Assembly (NCBI GenBank): GCA_946183765.1
Contig: CAMHDC010000056.1
Location: 1-7,490 of the forward strand
Source of the DNA: an uncultured Clostridia bacterium
GTDB lineage: Bacteria > Bacillota > Clostridia > Christensenellales > CAG-138
DNA: 7,490 nucleotides
Direction: 5' to 3'
In this document: positions 1-6,792 of the stretch, piece by piece
How positions within the stretch are numbered: the first letter of the stretch is position 1
Layout: each line of letters starts with the position of its first letter
The notes under the pieces: model-generated
Database searches by the model: none
What the model was told of the DNA's origin: nothing
Seen by the model: only the letters and a program-made list of their open reading frames with translations
Translations under genes and position numbers: made by a program

Positions 1-235
1 TGGCGGCATGCTTGCCGGACTCCGTAGCGATGGCCACCAGCTCCGGCCGCTCCTTTTCCAGCATCTCCCGATACTCGGTGTACCGCCGTACACCGCCCAG
101 GCCGAACTTCTCCGCCTTCTCCGCCATGGCCTGGGGCAGCACGTCACACATGGCCACGAAATCCAACCCGTTGTTTTTGGCCGCCTCGATATGGTTCGGA
201 CTGATCCGCCCGCATCCGATCAGCGCATACTTCAT
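1..235 (-). CDS. Gfo/Idh/MocA-family NAD(P)-dependent oxidoreductase, N-terminal part (cut by window edge)
   Basis: Only the first 78 residues are present; the gene runs off the start of the window. The ATG at 235-233 is preceded by AGGAGG (250-245) with a 9-base spacer, a very strong ribosome binding site. The protein opens with a Rossmann beta strand and glycine motif, G-C-G-R-I-S at residues 7-12. An Asp at residue 31 ends the second strand, which in this fold usually favours NAD over NADP. The stretch around residues 52-75 (YTEYREMLEKERPELVAIAT) is the usual pattern leading to the EKP motif, which would lie beyond the edge. Family members in polysaccharide clusters include WlbA/WbpB, the 3-dehydrogenases of UDP-GlcNAcA. 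The substrate here cannot be read from the N-terminus. It lies 34 bases after the glycosyltransferase stop, so it is probably the same operon and may open a second nucleotide-sugar branch. Confidence 0.9.
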   Translation of the reverse strand, partial: MKYALIGCGRISPNHIEAAKNNGLDFVAMCDVLPQAMAEKAEKFGLGGVRRYTEYREMLEKERPELVAIATESGKHAA

Positions 236-269
236 TTCCTTTTTCCTCCTGAATACAGTATCCGTTCTT

Positions 270-1517
270 CTATCGGCTTTCCTTCGCCGCTTCCAGCACG
301 TCCACGATCTGCTTCGTCAACGTCTCGAAAGCATATCGGTCCACCAGCGCTCCCGCCCCATCGCAGGCGCGAGCGTATTCATCCCGATCCAAGCGCAGCA
401 TCTTCTCTACCGCGTCGGCCATGTTCCCGTCGACAAAAGCACAGTCGGAATCCCCCACTACGCTGCGGATGCTCTCGTCGTTGCAGATGATGGGCTTTCG
501 TGCCGCTAAATAATCGAATATCTTGTTCTCGCTGATGCCGTACTTCAGCAAGGCGGAGTTCTCTATCATGACGATCGTGGCGTTGCTTCGACTCAGCACA
601 TAGGGCACCTTCCTCTTTTCCACGGTCCCCTTGAACACGATGTTCTCCAGGCCCAGCGCCTTGCATCGCGCTTCCTCCTCCCGTCGGGAGATGCCGTCGC
701 CGAAGAGGATGAACCTGACCCCCGTAACGTTCCGGCGCTGCAGTTCGGCAGCCCCGTCCACGATCCGGTTGATCTGATTGGGCGGTCCCATGGCGCCGGC
801 ATAGACGGTCTTAAAAACGTCCGCATCCAGATCCCCGTCCCGGAAAGCCCCCTTCTGCACCTTCTCCTCGTAACCGTCCAGATCGATGCCGTTGTTGACG
901 TAGTGGATCTTGGACAAAGCCACGTCCTTCTCCCATCCCTGATCGAGGATGTACTGTTTGGCATTGCCGAACGTGAAGATCAGTTGATCCGCCTTCCTAT
1001 AGATCCAGTGTTCGCCCCTGTACAGGAGTTTGGTCAACAGGCTCTTTTCCTTCAGCCCGCTGAACACCACCAGGGACAACGGCCACAGGTCGCGAACTTC
1101 ACAGACGCACCGTATGCCGAATCGTCTGGCGATCCGAATGCCCGCCACCAGCGTCAGAGGATGGACGGAGGAAGCGTAGATGACGTCGGGCTTTCCGTAC
1201 TCTTTTGCAACGCCGTCGGCGGCCTTCACGGCGTTCCGATAGAAGTCCACCATGTTCAGGATCCGAGCCTTGCCGTTTCCTGTGTAGGGACGGGAACGCA
1301 CGAAGATGAAAGGGGTGCCGATCTCTTCCGCCATGTGGACGTGCCACAGATCATCGGTATCGTAGTACAGCGCGCCATCGGAGCCATGGACTGCGTTGCT
1401 GCAGAACACCAGGGGCTCATGGCCCATTCGCTTCATGTATTTAGCGATCCAATAGTGCCGCCAAGCCTTGTCACGATAGTATTCCGAAGCATAATGGTTC
1501 AGTATCCAAACCTTCAT
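270..1517 (-). CDS. GT4-family glycosyltransferase, WbuB-like
   Basis: A 415-residue GT-B fold glycosyltransferase that should transfer a sugar from a nucleotide donor to a lipid-linked intermediate on the cytoplasmic face of the membrane. The open frame extends upstream to 1586, but I choose the ATG at 1517-1515 (start MKVWILNHYA). It has GAGGGA at 1529-1524 with a 6-base spacer, the first beta strand begins there, and the upstream extension would overlap the previous gene. Visible marks: E-V-R-D-L-W-P at 140-146, typical of WbuB-like GT4 enzymes; Y-A-G-A-M-G at 239-244 opening the donor domain; F-G-D-G at 272-275; and S-E-N-K-I-F-D-Y-L-A-A at 329-339, the donor-site E-x7-E region in its S-x-K-x-F/x-Y-x-A form. 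No membrane span is seen. Donor and acceptor cannot be assigned; WbuB itself is an amino-deoxysugar transferase. It starts 31 bases after the FemAB-like gene. Parts are less GC-rich than the genes upstream. Confidence 0.93.
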   Translation of the reverse strand: MKVWILNHYASEYYRDKAWRHYWIAKYMKRMGHEPLVFCSNAVHGSDGALYYDTDDLWHVHMAEEIGTPFIFVRSRPYTGNGKARILNMVDFYRNAVKAADGVAKEYGKPDVIYASSVHPLTLVAGIRIARRFGIRCVCEVRDLWPLSLVVFSGLKEKSLLTKLLYRGEHWIYRKADQLIFTFGNAKQYILDQGWEKDVALSKIHYVNNGIDLDGYEEKVQKGAFRDGDLDADVFKTVYAGAMGPPNQINRIVDGAAELQRRNVTGVRFILFGDGISRREEEARCKALGLENIVFKGTVEKRKVPYVLSRSNATIVMIENSALLKYGISENKIFDYLAARKPIICNDESIRSVVGDSDCAFVDGNMADAVEKMLRLDRDEYARACDGAGALVDRYAFETLTKQIVDVLEAAKESR

Positions 1518-1548
1518 GAACGTTCCCTCTGTTCTGCGGTTTTGCCCT

Positions 1549-2541
1549 TTACCGCCTTCTGTAGGCCGGGAAAAACCCGGTGTCATTGACCCCCGCCTTG
1601 GCGCAGAGGGCGTCGTAGGCCCCCTGGTCCCAGATGCGTTTGCCGATATAGAAGTCGAAATCCGTGTTCTTGGCGAACTTCTTCTTGAACAGGTACAGGG
1701 GGTCCTCCGGATCGCTGCTGGTGCCGCCGCCGGTATGGATGTACCGGTATCCGCGGGCCTTGCCCCATTCCATGATGCCGTACATGATGACGTAGTCCGG
1801 GGACATATCCAGATACCTGTCCAGGGTGCCGGCCAGATGGCTGTGGATGTACGGCGCCCACACGAAATACAGCTCCGCCGCCACGACCTTGCCCGCCAGG
1901 CGGGCGTTCACCAGCACGATATTGTCCCGAAACAGCTCCAGGCACCGGTCGAAGTAATCCTTGCCGAAGTAGTAGAACCGCTCCGCCCGGTTCCGGTCCA
2001 TGGTCTCGTAGTAGATGGGGAGGAACCCGTCCAGGGACGCCGGCCGTTCGACGATCTCGTACTCGATCCCCTGTGCCTGGGCCCGCCGCACGCTCTTGCG
2101 GCAGGACTTGCTGAACTCCGCCATGAAGGGGTCCTCGTAGTCCCCCAGGTTGGTGGCCACCGTGTGCCGGGAATAGATCACGTCGTAGACGTCCCGAAAA
2201 TCCAGGGCGTTCCCCAGCAGGGGATGGAAGCGAATGAACTCGCTGACGATCCTGTTCTCCCGGCAATAGGCGGCAAAAGCCGTCTCGAACCCCCGGACGA
2301 GGGCTTCCCTGTCCCCCGTGCAGGAGAGGATCAGGGGCCCGCCGTAGCCGTAGGGCGTGACCAGATCGTACCAGGTCTTCCCGTCGACCGGGACGTCGAT
2401 GGGGCGCCGGATGAACTGATGGGCGATCCGGCCCTGCTCCGAAGCGTACTCGAAGGTTTTGGCCTCGCCCGCTTCGATGAGCTCGCATGTTTTTCCGTAC
2501 CGGGGATCGAAATAGATGTCCGGAATCAAATCCTTCTCCAT
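1549..2541 (-). CDS. FemAB/GNAT-fold acyl- or aminoacyltransferase (Acetyltransf_6-like)
   Basis: A 330-residue protein with the two-lobed GNAT layout of FemAB-related transferases. The N-terminal lobe carries V-T-P-Y-G-Y-G-G-P at 61-69. The central basic stretch S-K-S-C-R-K-S-V-R-R-A at 144-154 matches the K/R-x-x-R-R-A pattern of this group. Y-E-T-M-D-R-N at 178-184 and F-Y-Y-F at 189-192 follow. The C-terminal lobe has H-L-A-G-T at 235-239, G-I-M-E-W-G-K-A-R-G at 255-264 and H-T-G-G-G at 269-273, then L-F-K-K-K-F at 284-289. No signal peptide or membrane span is seen. Relatives include FemA/B/X, which add amino acids from aminoacyl-tRNA to muropeptides, and many uncharacterised acyltransferases in exopolysaccharide loci. 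The ATG lies one base after the phosphoglycosyl transferase stop, with only a weak GAG site, which suggests translational coupling. Its substrate is unknown; the 4-amino sugar made by the neighbours is a candidate (inference). Confidence 0.82.
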   Translation of the reverse strand: MEKDLIPDIYFDPRYGKTCELIEAGEAKTFEYASEQGRIAHQFIRRPIDVPVDGKTWYDLVTPYGYGGPLILSCTGDREALVRGFETAFAAYCRENRIVSEFIRFHPLLGNALDFRDVYDVIYSRHTVATNLGDYEDPFMAEFSKSCRKSVRRAQAQGIEYEIVERPASLDGFLPIYYETMDRNRAERFYYFGKDYFDRCLELFRDNIVLVNARLAGKVVAAELYFVWAPYIHSHLAGTLDRYLDMSPDYVIMYGIMEWGKARGYRYIHTGGGTSSDPEDPLYLFKKKFAKNTDFDFYIGKRIWDQGAYDALCAKAGVNDTGFFPAYRRR

Positions 2542-2542
2542 A

Positions 2543-3193
2543 TCACTCGTTTTTCCGGGCCACGCCCCGGATCTCGTCCAGGCACCCCTCGTCGATCTCC
2601 TCGGTGCTGGAAGCCACGTCCTCTTTCCGAACGACCTTCCACAGGGTCATGGCCAGTATCTTCAGATCGCCCCGGAAGGTGATCCGCTCCGTATATTCAA
2701 CGTCCAGCTCGAGCCGCCTGTCCCAGGAGAGAAAGTTCCTTCCGTTGACCTGGGCAAGGCCCGTGATCCCCGGCCGCACGTCGTGCCGGCGGCGCTCCCG
2801 CGCCGTATAGGCGGGCAGATACTGGACCAGCAGGGGCCGGGGGCCGATGAGGGACATGTCCCCTTTGAGTACGTTCCACAGCTCCGGCAGCTCGTCCAGG
2901 GAGGTCTCCCGGAGCCGGCGGCCGAAGGGGGTGAGCCGCTCCGAATCGGAAAGCAGCTCGCCCTTCTCATCCCGGGCGTCGGTCATGGTGCGGAACTTGC
3001 AGAGGTTGAAGACGCGCTCGTTTCGCCCCGGCCGCCGCTGATGGAAGATGACGGGCGCGCCCAGCTTGATCCGCACCAGCAGGGCGATCACGCCGATCAC
3101 GGGCGACAGCAGAAGCAGCGCGCAGGCCGCCAAAGCACAGTCCAAGGGCCGTTTTATGTACTTTTCATAGGGGCCGTAGGGCGTGTGGCTCAT
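2543..3193 (-). CDS. PglC-type monotopic phosphoglycosyl transferase (bacterial sugar transferase)
   Basis: A 216-residue enzyme expected to transfer a phosphosugar from UDP-sugar to undecaprenyl phosphate, the first membrane-committed step of chain assembly. It has the short form, one N-terminal hydrophobic segment (about 16-40) with Ser30-Pro31 that in PglC breaks the helix into a re-entrant membrane anchor, and no polytopic WbaP-like extension. Family marks in order: F-H-Q-R-R-P-G at 50-56; F-N-L-C-K-F-R-T-M-T at 62-71; catalytic Asp-Glu dyad at D100-E101 in T-S-L-D-E-L-P-E; K-G-D-M-S-L-I-G-P-R-P-L-L at 110-122; R-P-G-I-T-G-L-A-Q-V-N-G-R-N at 140-153. The E-K-G-E-L-L-S-D segment (76-83) and V-N-G-R-N closely recall Campylobacter PglC, whose substrate is UDP-diNAc-bacillosamine, so an acylated diamino sugar is the likely substrate (inference). 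GGAGG at 3202-3198 precedes the ATG by 4 bases. It begins 12 bases after the aminotransferase stop. Confidence 0.96.
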   Translation of the reverse strand: MSHTPYGPYEKYIKRPLDCALAACALLLLSPVIGVIALLVRIKLGAPVIFHQRRPGRNERVFNLCKFRTMTDARDEKGELLSDSERLTPFGRRLRETSLDELPELWNVLKGDMSLIGPRPLLVQYLPAYTARERRRHDVRPGITGLAQVNGRNFLSWDRRLELDVEYTERITFRGDLKILAMTLWKVVRKEDVASSTEEIDEGCLDEIRGVARKNE

Positions 3194-3205
3194 GGCGCCT
3201 CCCTC

Positions 3206-4495
3206 TCAGCGAAAGCAGCGGTGGATGATCTCGATGATCCTGTCCTGCTGCCCGGGGGTCATCTTGTTGTCCGAAGGCAGGCACAGGCCCCGGCGGAAGA
3301 CGTCCGCGCCCACGTCGCCGTCGCCCGGTCCCCGGTACAGCCCGCTGCGGGTGACGAAGGGATGGCCCTCGTAGAGGGGCTGCAGGTGCATGGGCTTCCA
3401 GATGGGGCGGCCCTCGGCGTTGAAGGCGGCCAGGGCGTCCAATATCTCCGAGGGGCTGCTCTTGCCGGGCACGGAGGTGTAGCTGCATTCCGTGTCGCTG
3501 CGGACCTGGGGCGCCATGGCGTCCTCGTCGATGAGCAGGCAGGAGAGCCAGAAATTGGGCCGGGATCTCTCGGGATCGAAGGGGTTCATCCGGACAGGCA
3601 GATCCGCCAGGCCCGCTTTGTACCGCTCGTAAATCGCCTTCTTCTGGGCGATGTGCTCCTCGAGATAGGGCAGCTGGCCCCGGACCACGCCGGCGATGAT
3701 GTTGCTCATGCGGTAGTTGTAGCCGATCTCCCGGTGCTGATACCAGGGGGCGGGCTCCCGGCTCTGGGTGGACCACTTGCGGACCTTCCGGGCGTCCTCC
3801 TCTCTGTCGGTGAGGAACATGCCGCCGGTGCTGCCGGTGATGATCTTGTTGCCGTTGAAGGAGATGCAGTTGTAGTCGCCCAGGGTGCCGGTTTCGACCC
3901 ATTCGCCGTTCAGCTTGTACTGCGCCCCCAGGGACTCCGCCGCGTCCTCCACGATGAGGGCCCCGTGCCGGCGGGCGATGGCCCGGATCTCCTCCATCCG
4001 GCCGGGGGTGCCGTAGAGGTGGGCCGCCACGATGAGCTTCACCTCGGGATAGAGGGCGAAGGCTTTTTCCAGGGCTTCGGGGTCCATGTTCCAGGTCCCG
4101 GGCTCCGTGTCGATGAACACCGCTTCCCCGTCCTCGTAGGCCACGGGGTTGATGGAGGCGTCGAAGGTCATGTCGGAGCAGAACACCCGGTGGCCCTGGA
4201 GCGTGCCCGCGTCGGGCTTGGCCTGGCCGTAGAGCGTCTCCCCCGCCAGCTTGGTGGCCAGGTGCAGGGCCGCCGTGCCGCAGGAGAGGCCCACGGCGTG
4301 CTTCACGCCGATGCGGGCCGCCATCTGCCGCTCCACCTCGTTGATGTTCTCCCCGACGGTGGAGACCCAGTTGGTCTCGATGGCCTCGTCCACCCAGCGC
4401 CGCTCGTCCCCGTGCATGGTGGGCGAAGACAGCCAGACCTTCTTTGCAAAGGGTTCGATTCCGACAAAGCGCGGATCCTCAAAAAACTTGTTCAT
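3206..4495 (-). CDS. DegT/DnrJ/EryC1/StrS-family PLP aminotransferase, PglE-like
   Basis: A 429-residue sugar aminotransferase, fold type I, expected to convert the 4-keto-6-deoxy sugar made by the neighbouring dehydratase to a 4-amino sugar using glutamate. The start used is ATG 4495-4493, which has GAGG at 4505-4502 with a 6-base spacer; an in-frame TTG at 4516 would add seven residues but lacks a clear site. Marks: S-C-G-T-A-A-L-H-L-A at 71-80 (phosphate cup); V-E-D-A-A-E-S-L-G-A at 182-191 with the Asp that contacts the PLP ring; PLP lysine K217 in S-F-N-G-N-K-I-I-T-G; G-Y-N-Y-R-M-S-N at 258-265; and E-G-R-P-I-W-K-P-M-H-L-Q-P at 361-373. It is longer than the usual 370-390 residues, partly from residues about 331-352 (SDTECSYTSVPGKSSPSEIL). 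It sits 61 bases after the dehydratase. The pairing with a PglF-type dehydratase and PglC-type transferase supports a bacillosamine-like route, but 3- versus 4-amination is not proven. Confidence 0.95.
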   Translation of the reverse strand: MNKFFEDPRFVGIEPFAKKVWLSSPTMHGDERRWVDEAIETNWVSTVGENINEVERQMAARIGVKHAVGLSCGTAALHLATKLAGETLYGQAKPDAGTLQGHRVFCSDMTFDASINPVAYEDGEAVFIDTEPGTWNMDPEALEKAFALYPEVKLIVAAHLYGTPGRMEEIRAIARRHGALIVEDAAESLGAQYKLNGEWVETGTLGDYNCISFNGNKIITGSTGGMFLTDREEDARKVRKWSTQSREPAPWYQHREIGYNYRMSNIIAGVVRGQLPYLEEHIAQKKAIYERYKAGLADLPVRMNPFDPERSRPNFWLSCLLIDEDAMAPQVRSDTECSYTSVPGKSSPSEILDALAAFNAEGRPIWKPMHLQPLYEGHPFVTRSGLYRGPGDGDVGADVFRRGLCLPSDNKMTPGQQDRIIEIIHRCFR

Positions 4496-4501
4496 GCCAT
4501 A

Positions 4502-4505
4502 CCTC
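4502..4505 (-). promoter_or_regulatory. Ribosome binding site that sets the aminotransferase start
   Basis: GAGG read on the minus strand lies 6 bases before the ATG at 4495-4493. The alternative in-frame TTG at 4516-4514 lies upstream of this site and has no purine-rich stretch of its own at a suitable distance. A further ATG at 4500-4498 is out of frame and closes after two codons. Confidence 0.6.
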
Positions 4506-4556
4506 GTGTAGATCAACTGGATTGGGAGAGAAGCGCCGTCTGTATGTCCGGCCGGC

Positions 4557-6569
4557 TTATCCGGCTTTCTTCTGTTCTGCGGGGATGGGCTGGGGCGCCG
4601 CGGGATGGAAGGTGGGCACCACGGCCATGAGCCTGTCCCGGATATCCTCCCGGTTGGCGTAGGCGTCGTCCATCAGGGCCTGCAGCTCGATGAGGAGCCT
4701 GTCGTGATCGAAGGGGATGGGGTTGCCGATGTGGATGAGCTTGTTGTCCGTCTTCCGGAGCCCCTCCTCCGCCATGAGCTTCTCCTCGTAGAGCTTTTCC
4801 CCGGGTCGAAGGCCCGTGTACTCGATCTTGATGTCCACGTCCGGCCGGAGCCCCGACTGCTTGATCAGGTTCCGGGCCAGGGTGTCGATCTTCACCGGGC
4901 TCCCCATGTCCAGGACGAAGATCTCCCCGCCGTGGGCGTAGGTCCCCGCCAGCATCACCAGGCTCACCGCCTCGGGGATGGTCATGAAGTAGCGGATGAT
5001 GTCGGGATGGGTCACGGTCACGGGGCCGCCGTTCTCGATCTGCCGCCGGAAGACGGGGATCACGGAGCCGTTGCTGCCCAGCACGTTCCCGAAGCGCACC
5101 GCCACGAACTCGGTCTTCGCCTCCCGGAACACCCGGCCCGTGCCGTCCTTGTCGGCGTTCTCATAGCCCACGTGGGTGAAGAGCTGGGGGAGCTCCTCCG
5201 CCTTGCCGGCTTTGATCTTGGCGTCGAAGCACTGGATGATCATCTCGCACAGCCGCTTGGTGGCGCCCATGACGTTGGTGGGGTTCACGGCCTTGTCCGT
5301 GGAGATGAGCACGAACCGCTCCGCGCCGTGGACCATGGCGGCGTAGGCGGTCTTATAGGTGCCCAGGGCGTTGTTCTTGACGGCCTCGCAGGGGCTGTCC
5401 TCCATGAGGGGCACGTGCTTGTGGGCCGCAGCGTGGTAGACGATCTGGGGGCGGTAGGTCTCGAAGACCTGGAACATGCGGCGGCTGTCCCGGACGGAGC
5501 CGATGAGGGTCACCAGATTCAGCTCGGGGTACTTGTCCTTCAGCTCCAGCTGGATGTCGTAGGCGTTGTTCTCGTAGATGTCGAAGATGATCAGCATCTC
5601 GGGCTCGTGGGCCGCGATCTGGCGGCAGAGCTCGCTGCCGATGGAGCCGCCGCCGCCAGTGACCAGCACCCGCTTGCCGTGGATGAAGGCGAAGACCTCC
5701 TCCAGATCCGCCCGCACGGGCTCCCGGCCCAGCAGGTCCTCCACGGACACGTCCTTCAAGGCGCTGACGCTGATCTCGCCCTGGACGAACTGGTACATGC
5801 CGGGCAGCTGCTTGAGTTCGCAGTCGGTCTCGTTGCAGATGCTCAGGATGTCCCGCTTCTGTTCCGCCGAGGCGCTGGGGATGGCCAGATAGATCTTGTT
5901 GATCCTATACTTTTCCACATTGGCCAGGATGTCCTCCCGGCCGCCCACCACCGGCACGTCCTCCACGTAGCGGCCCTGCTTGTTGGGATCGTCGTCGATG
6001 ATGCACACCACCCGGTTGCCCTGGGCTCCCTTGGCGTTCAAATCGCGAAGGATCATCTGCCCGGCGTCGCCGGCGCCGATGAGCATGACCCGGCCCTCCG
6101 CCCCGCCGGCGGGCTGCCGCTTGCTGCGCTCGTAACGAACGAGCCGGTAGGAGAAGCGGATGCCCACCACCAGCACCGTCTGCAGCAGGACGCCGCCGAA
6201 ATAGTAGGAGAGGGGCATCCGGCCGAACAGGACCGTGATGCCGATGATATGGGCGACGCCGGTGATCAAACACGCTTCCAGGGCCCGGACCAGCTCGGCG
6301 AAGCTGGCGTAAGCCCACAGGCTCCTGTACAGCCGGAAGAACCAGAACACCACCAGGGCGCCGAGGGCGTAGACGGTGATGAACCGGGTATAGGGCAGCC
6401 AAAAGGCATCGGGGATCTCCCCGAATTTGAAGTCGAACCGGGCCAGCAGCGCCAGCAGGAAGGCGCCGTGGATGGCGACAAAATCATAGACGGCCATGAG
6501 CCCTGACAGGATCTGCCACGGCTCCAGCATCCGCTTTCCCTTCCGGTTCACCATGTCTCTCTCTTCCAT
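4557..6569 (-). CDS. Membrane-anchored UDP-sugar 4,6-dehydratase of the PglF/CapD type
   Basis: A 670-residue inner-membrane enzyme, the full-length form of the family. Four hydrophobic spans lie at about 21-43, 62-79, 95-115 and 122-139. A first nucleotide-binding domain has G-A-G-D-A-G at 165-170. An extended SDR domain opens with T-G-G-G-G-S-I-G at 304-311. The active-site segment is S-T-D-K at 423-426 and N-V-M-G-A-T-K at 432-438, with Met434 where classical SDRs have Tyr; this is the signature of the inverting/retaining 4,6-dehydratases PglF and FlaA1. R-F-G-N-V-L-G-S-N-G-S-V at 492-503 and G-L-R-P-G-E-K-L-Y-E-E at 586-596 complete the fold. The likely reaction is UDP-GlcNAc to UDP-4-keto-6-deoxy-GlcNAc. 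Residues about 450-486 look like an extra loop. Start: ATG 6569, with GAGAGG very close upstream; the ATG at 6554 (M6) is a plausible alternative. It is the first structural gene after the leader. Confidence 0.95.
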   Translation of the reverse strand: MEERDMVNRKGKRMLEPWQILSGLMAVYDFVAIHGAFLLALLARFDFKFGEIPDAFWLPYTRFITVYALGALVVFWFFRLYRSLWAYASFAELVRALEACLITGVAHIIGITVLFGRMPLSYYFGGVLLQTVLVVGIRFSYRLVRYERSKRQPAGGAEGRVMLIGAGDAGQMILRDLNAKGAQGNRVVCIIDDDPNKQGRYVEDVPVVGGREDILANVEKYRINKIYLAIPSASAEQKRDILSICNETDCELKQLPGMYQFVQGEISVSALKDVSVEDLLGREPVRADLEEVFAFIHGKRVLVTGGGGSIGSELCRQIAAHEPEMLIIFDIYENNAYDIQLELKDKYPELNLVTLIGSVRDSRRMFQVFETYRPQIVYHAAAHKHVPLMEDSPCEAVKNNALGTYKTAYAAMVHGAERFVLISTDKAVNPTNVMGATKRLCEMIIQCFDAKIKAGKAEELPQLFTHVGYENADKDGTGRVFREAKTEFVAVRFGNVLGSNGSVIPVFRRQIENGGPVTVTHPDIIRYFMTIPEAVSLVMLAGTYAHGGEIFVLDMGSPVKIDTLARNLIKQSGLRPDVDIKIEYTGLRPGEKLYEEKLMAEEGLRKTDNKLIHIGNPIPFDHDRLLIELQALMDDAYANREDIRDRLMAVVPTFHPAAPQPIPAEQKKAG

Positions 6570-6623
6570 ATATCCTCTCGATCCGCGAAAATGCGTTCCT
6601 CTCCGTATTTTTCCATGCCTCCG

Positions 6624-6660
6624 GCCCTCAAAGCAGGCAGCTGCTTCAACGGGTCAGGGC
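6624..6660 (-). promoter_or_regulatory. Predicted leader stem-loop proximal to the dehydratase gene
   Basis: On the minus strand AAGCAG (6646-6641) pairs with CUGCUU (6636-6631) across a CUGC loop. The stem can be closed below by GCCCU (6660-6656) with AGGGC (6628-6624), or alternatively by CCC (6653-6651) with GGG (6627-6625), which leaves a smaller 4x3 internal loop. There is no U-run after it, so it is not a terminator. It ends about 55 bases before the start codon. A compact hairpin in the leader of a LoaP-linked operon makes it one candidate for the LoaP loading element. Confidence 0.45.
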
Positions 6661-6671
6661 ATGTTCTGTCG

Positions 6672-6719
6672 GCTGTCCGGTTTCGGGGCGGCTATGGCCG
6701 CGCGCGCGTCCGCGACAGC
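6672..6719 (-). promoter_or_regulatory. Predicted nested GC-rich stem-loop in the leader
   Basis: On the minus strand an outer 6-bp helix, GCUGUC (6719-6714) with GACAGC (6677-6672), encloses an inner 5-bp hairpin, GCGGC (6701-6697) with GCCGC (6692-6688), loop CAUA. A second GACAG copy at 6670-6666 could compete for the same 5' arm, so two registers are possible. No U-run follows. Pairing was done by eye and no energy was computed. Confidence 0.4.
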
Positions 6720-6742
6720 GTCCTGAATGCGAGCCGTCCGCC

Positions 6743-6759
6743 CCGATCCCTTCCGATCC
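6743..6759 (-). repeat. Heptamer direct repeat with 10-base period
   Basis: GGATCGG occurs twice on the minus strand, at 6759-6753 and 6749-6743, separated by three bases. The 10-base period would place both copies on one face of the DNA helix. It is short, so chance cannot be excluded in GC-rich sequence. Confidence 0.4.
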
Positions 6760-6768
6760 GCAGATGGG

Positions 6769-6792
6769 CATACTCATACGCATACTAATACG
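6769..6792 (-). repeat. Four tandem hexamers at the 5' end of the transcript
   Basis: Read on the minus strand the units are CGTATT, AGTATG, CGTATG, AGTATG, a perfectly phased run of (A/C)GTAT(G/T). They begin about 9 bases after the presumed transcription start. Three of the units carry in-frame ATGs, but no Shine-Dalgarno site precedes them. Confidence 0.6.

Noticed and set aside
1515..1586. Longer glycosyltransferase starting at 1586
   Set aside because: The extra 23 residues overlap the end of the preceding gene, carry no conserved structure, and the internal ATG at 1517 has a good ribosome binding site followed directly by the first beta strand.
2516..4630. A 704-codon open frame on the plus strand opposite the phosphoglycosyl transferase and aminotransferase genes
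   Set aside because: It is a codon-bias shadow: the translation is a low-complexity Gly/Val/His/Asp/Leu mixture with no domain, while the minus strand has clear catalytic motifs throughout.
4605..6506. A 633-codon open frame on the plus strand opposite the dehydratase gene
   Set aside because: Same shadow pattern from high-GC third positions; composition is dominated by Val, His, Asp, Gly and Leu, with no recognisable motif.
6548..6616. A 22-codon upstream frame overlapping the dehydratase start
   Set aside because: A GGAGG lies before its ATG but only one base away, too close for normal initiation. Translational coupling to the dehydratase is conceivable but not supported.
6646..6783. A 45-codon frame in the leader starting at the hexamer ATGs
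   Set aside because: No Shine-Dalgarno site precedes any of its three ATGs, the peptide is Arg/Gly/His-rich as expected from GC-rich noncoding sequence, and it has no run of one amino acid that would suggest an attenuation peptide.
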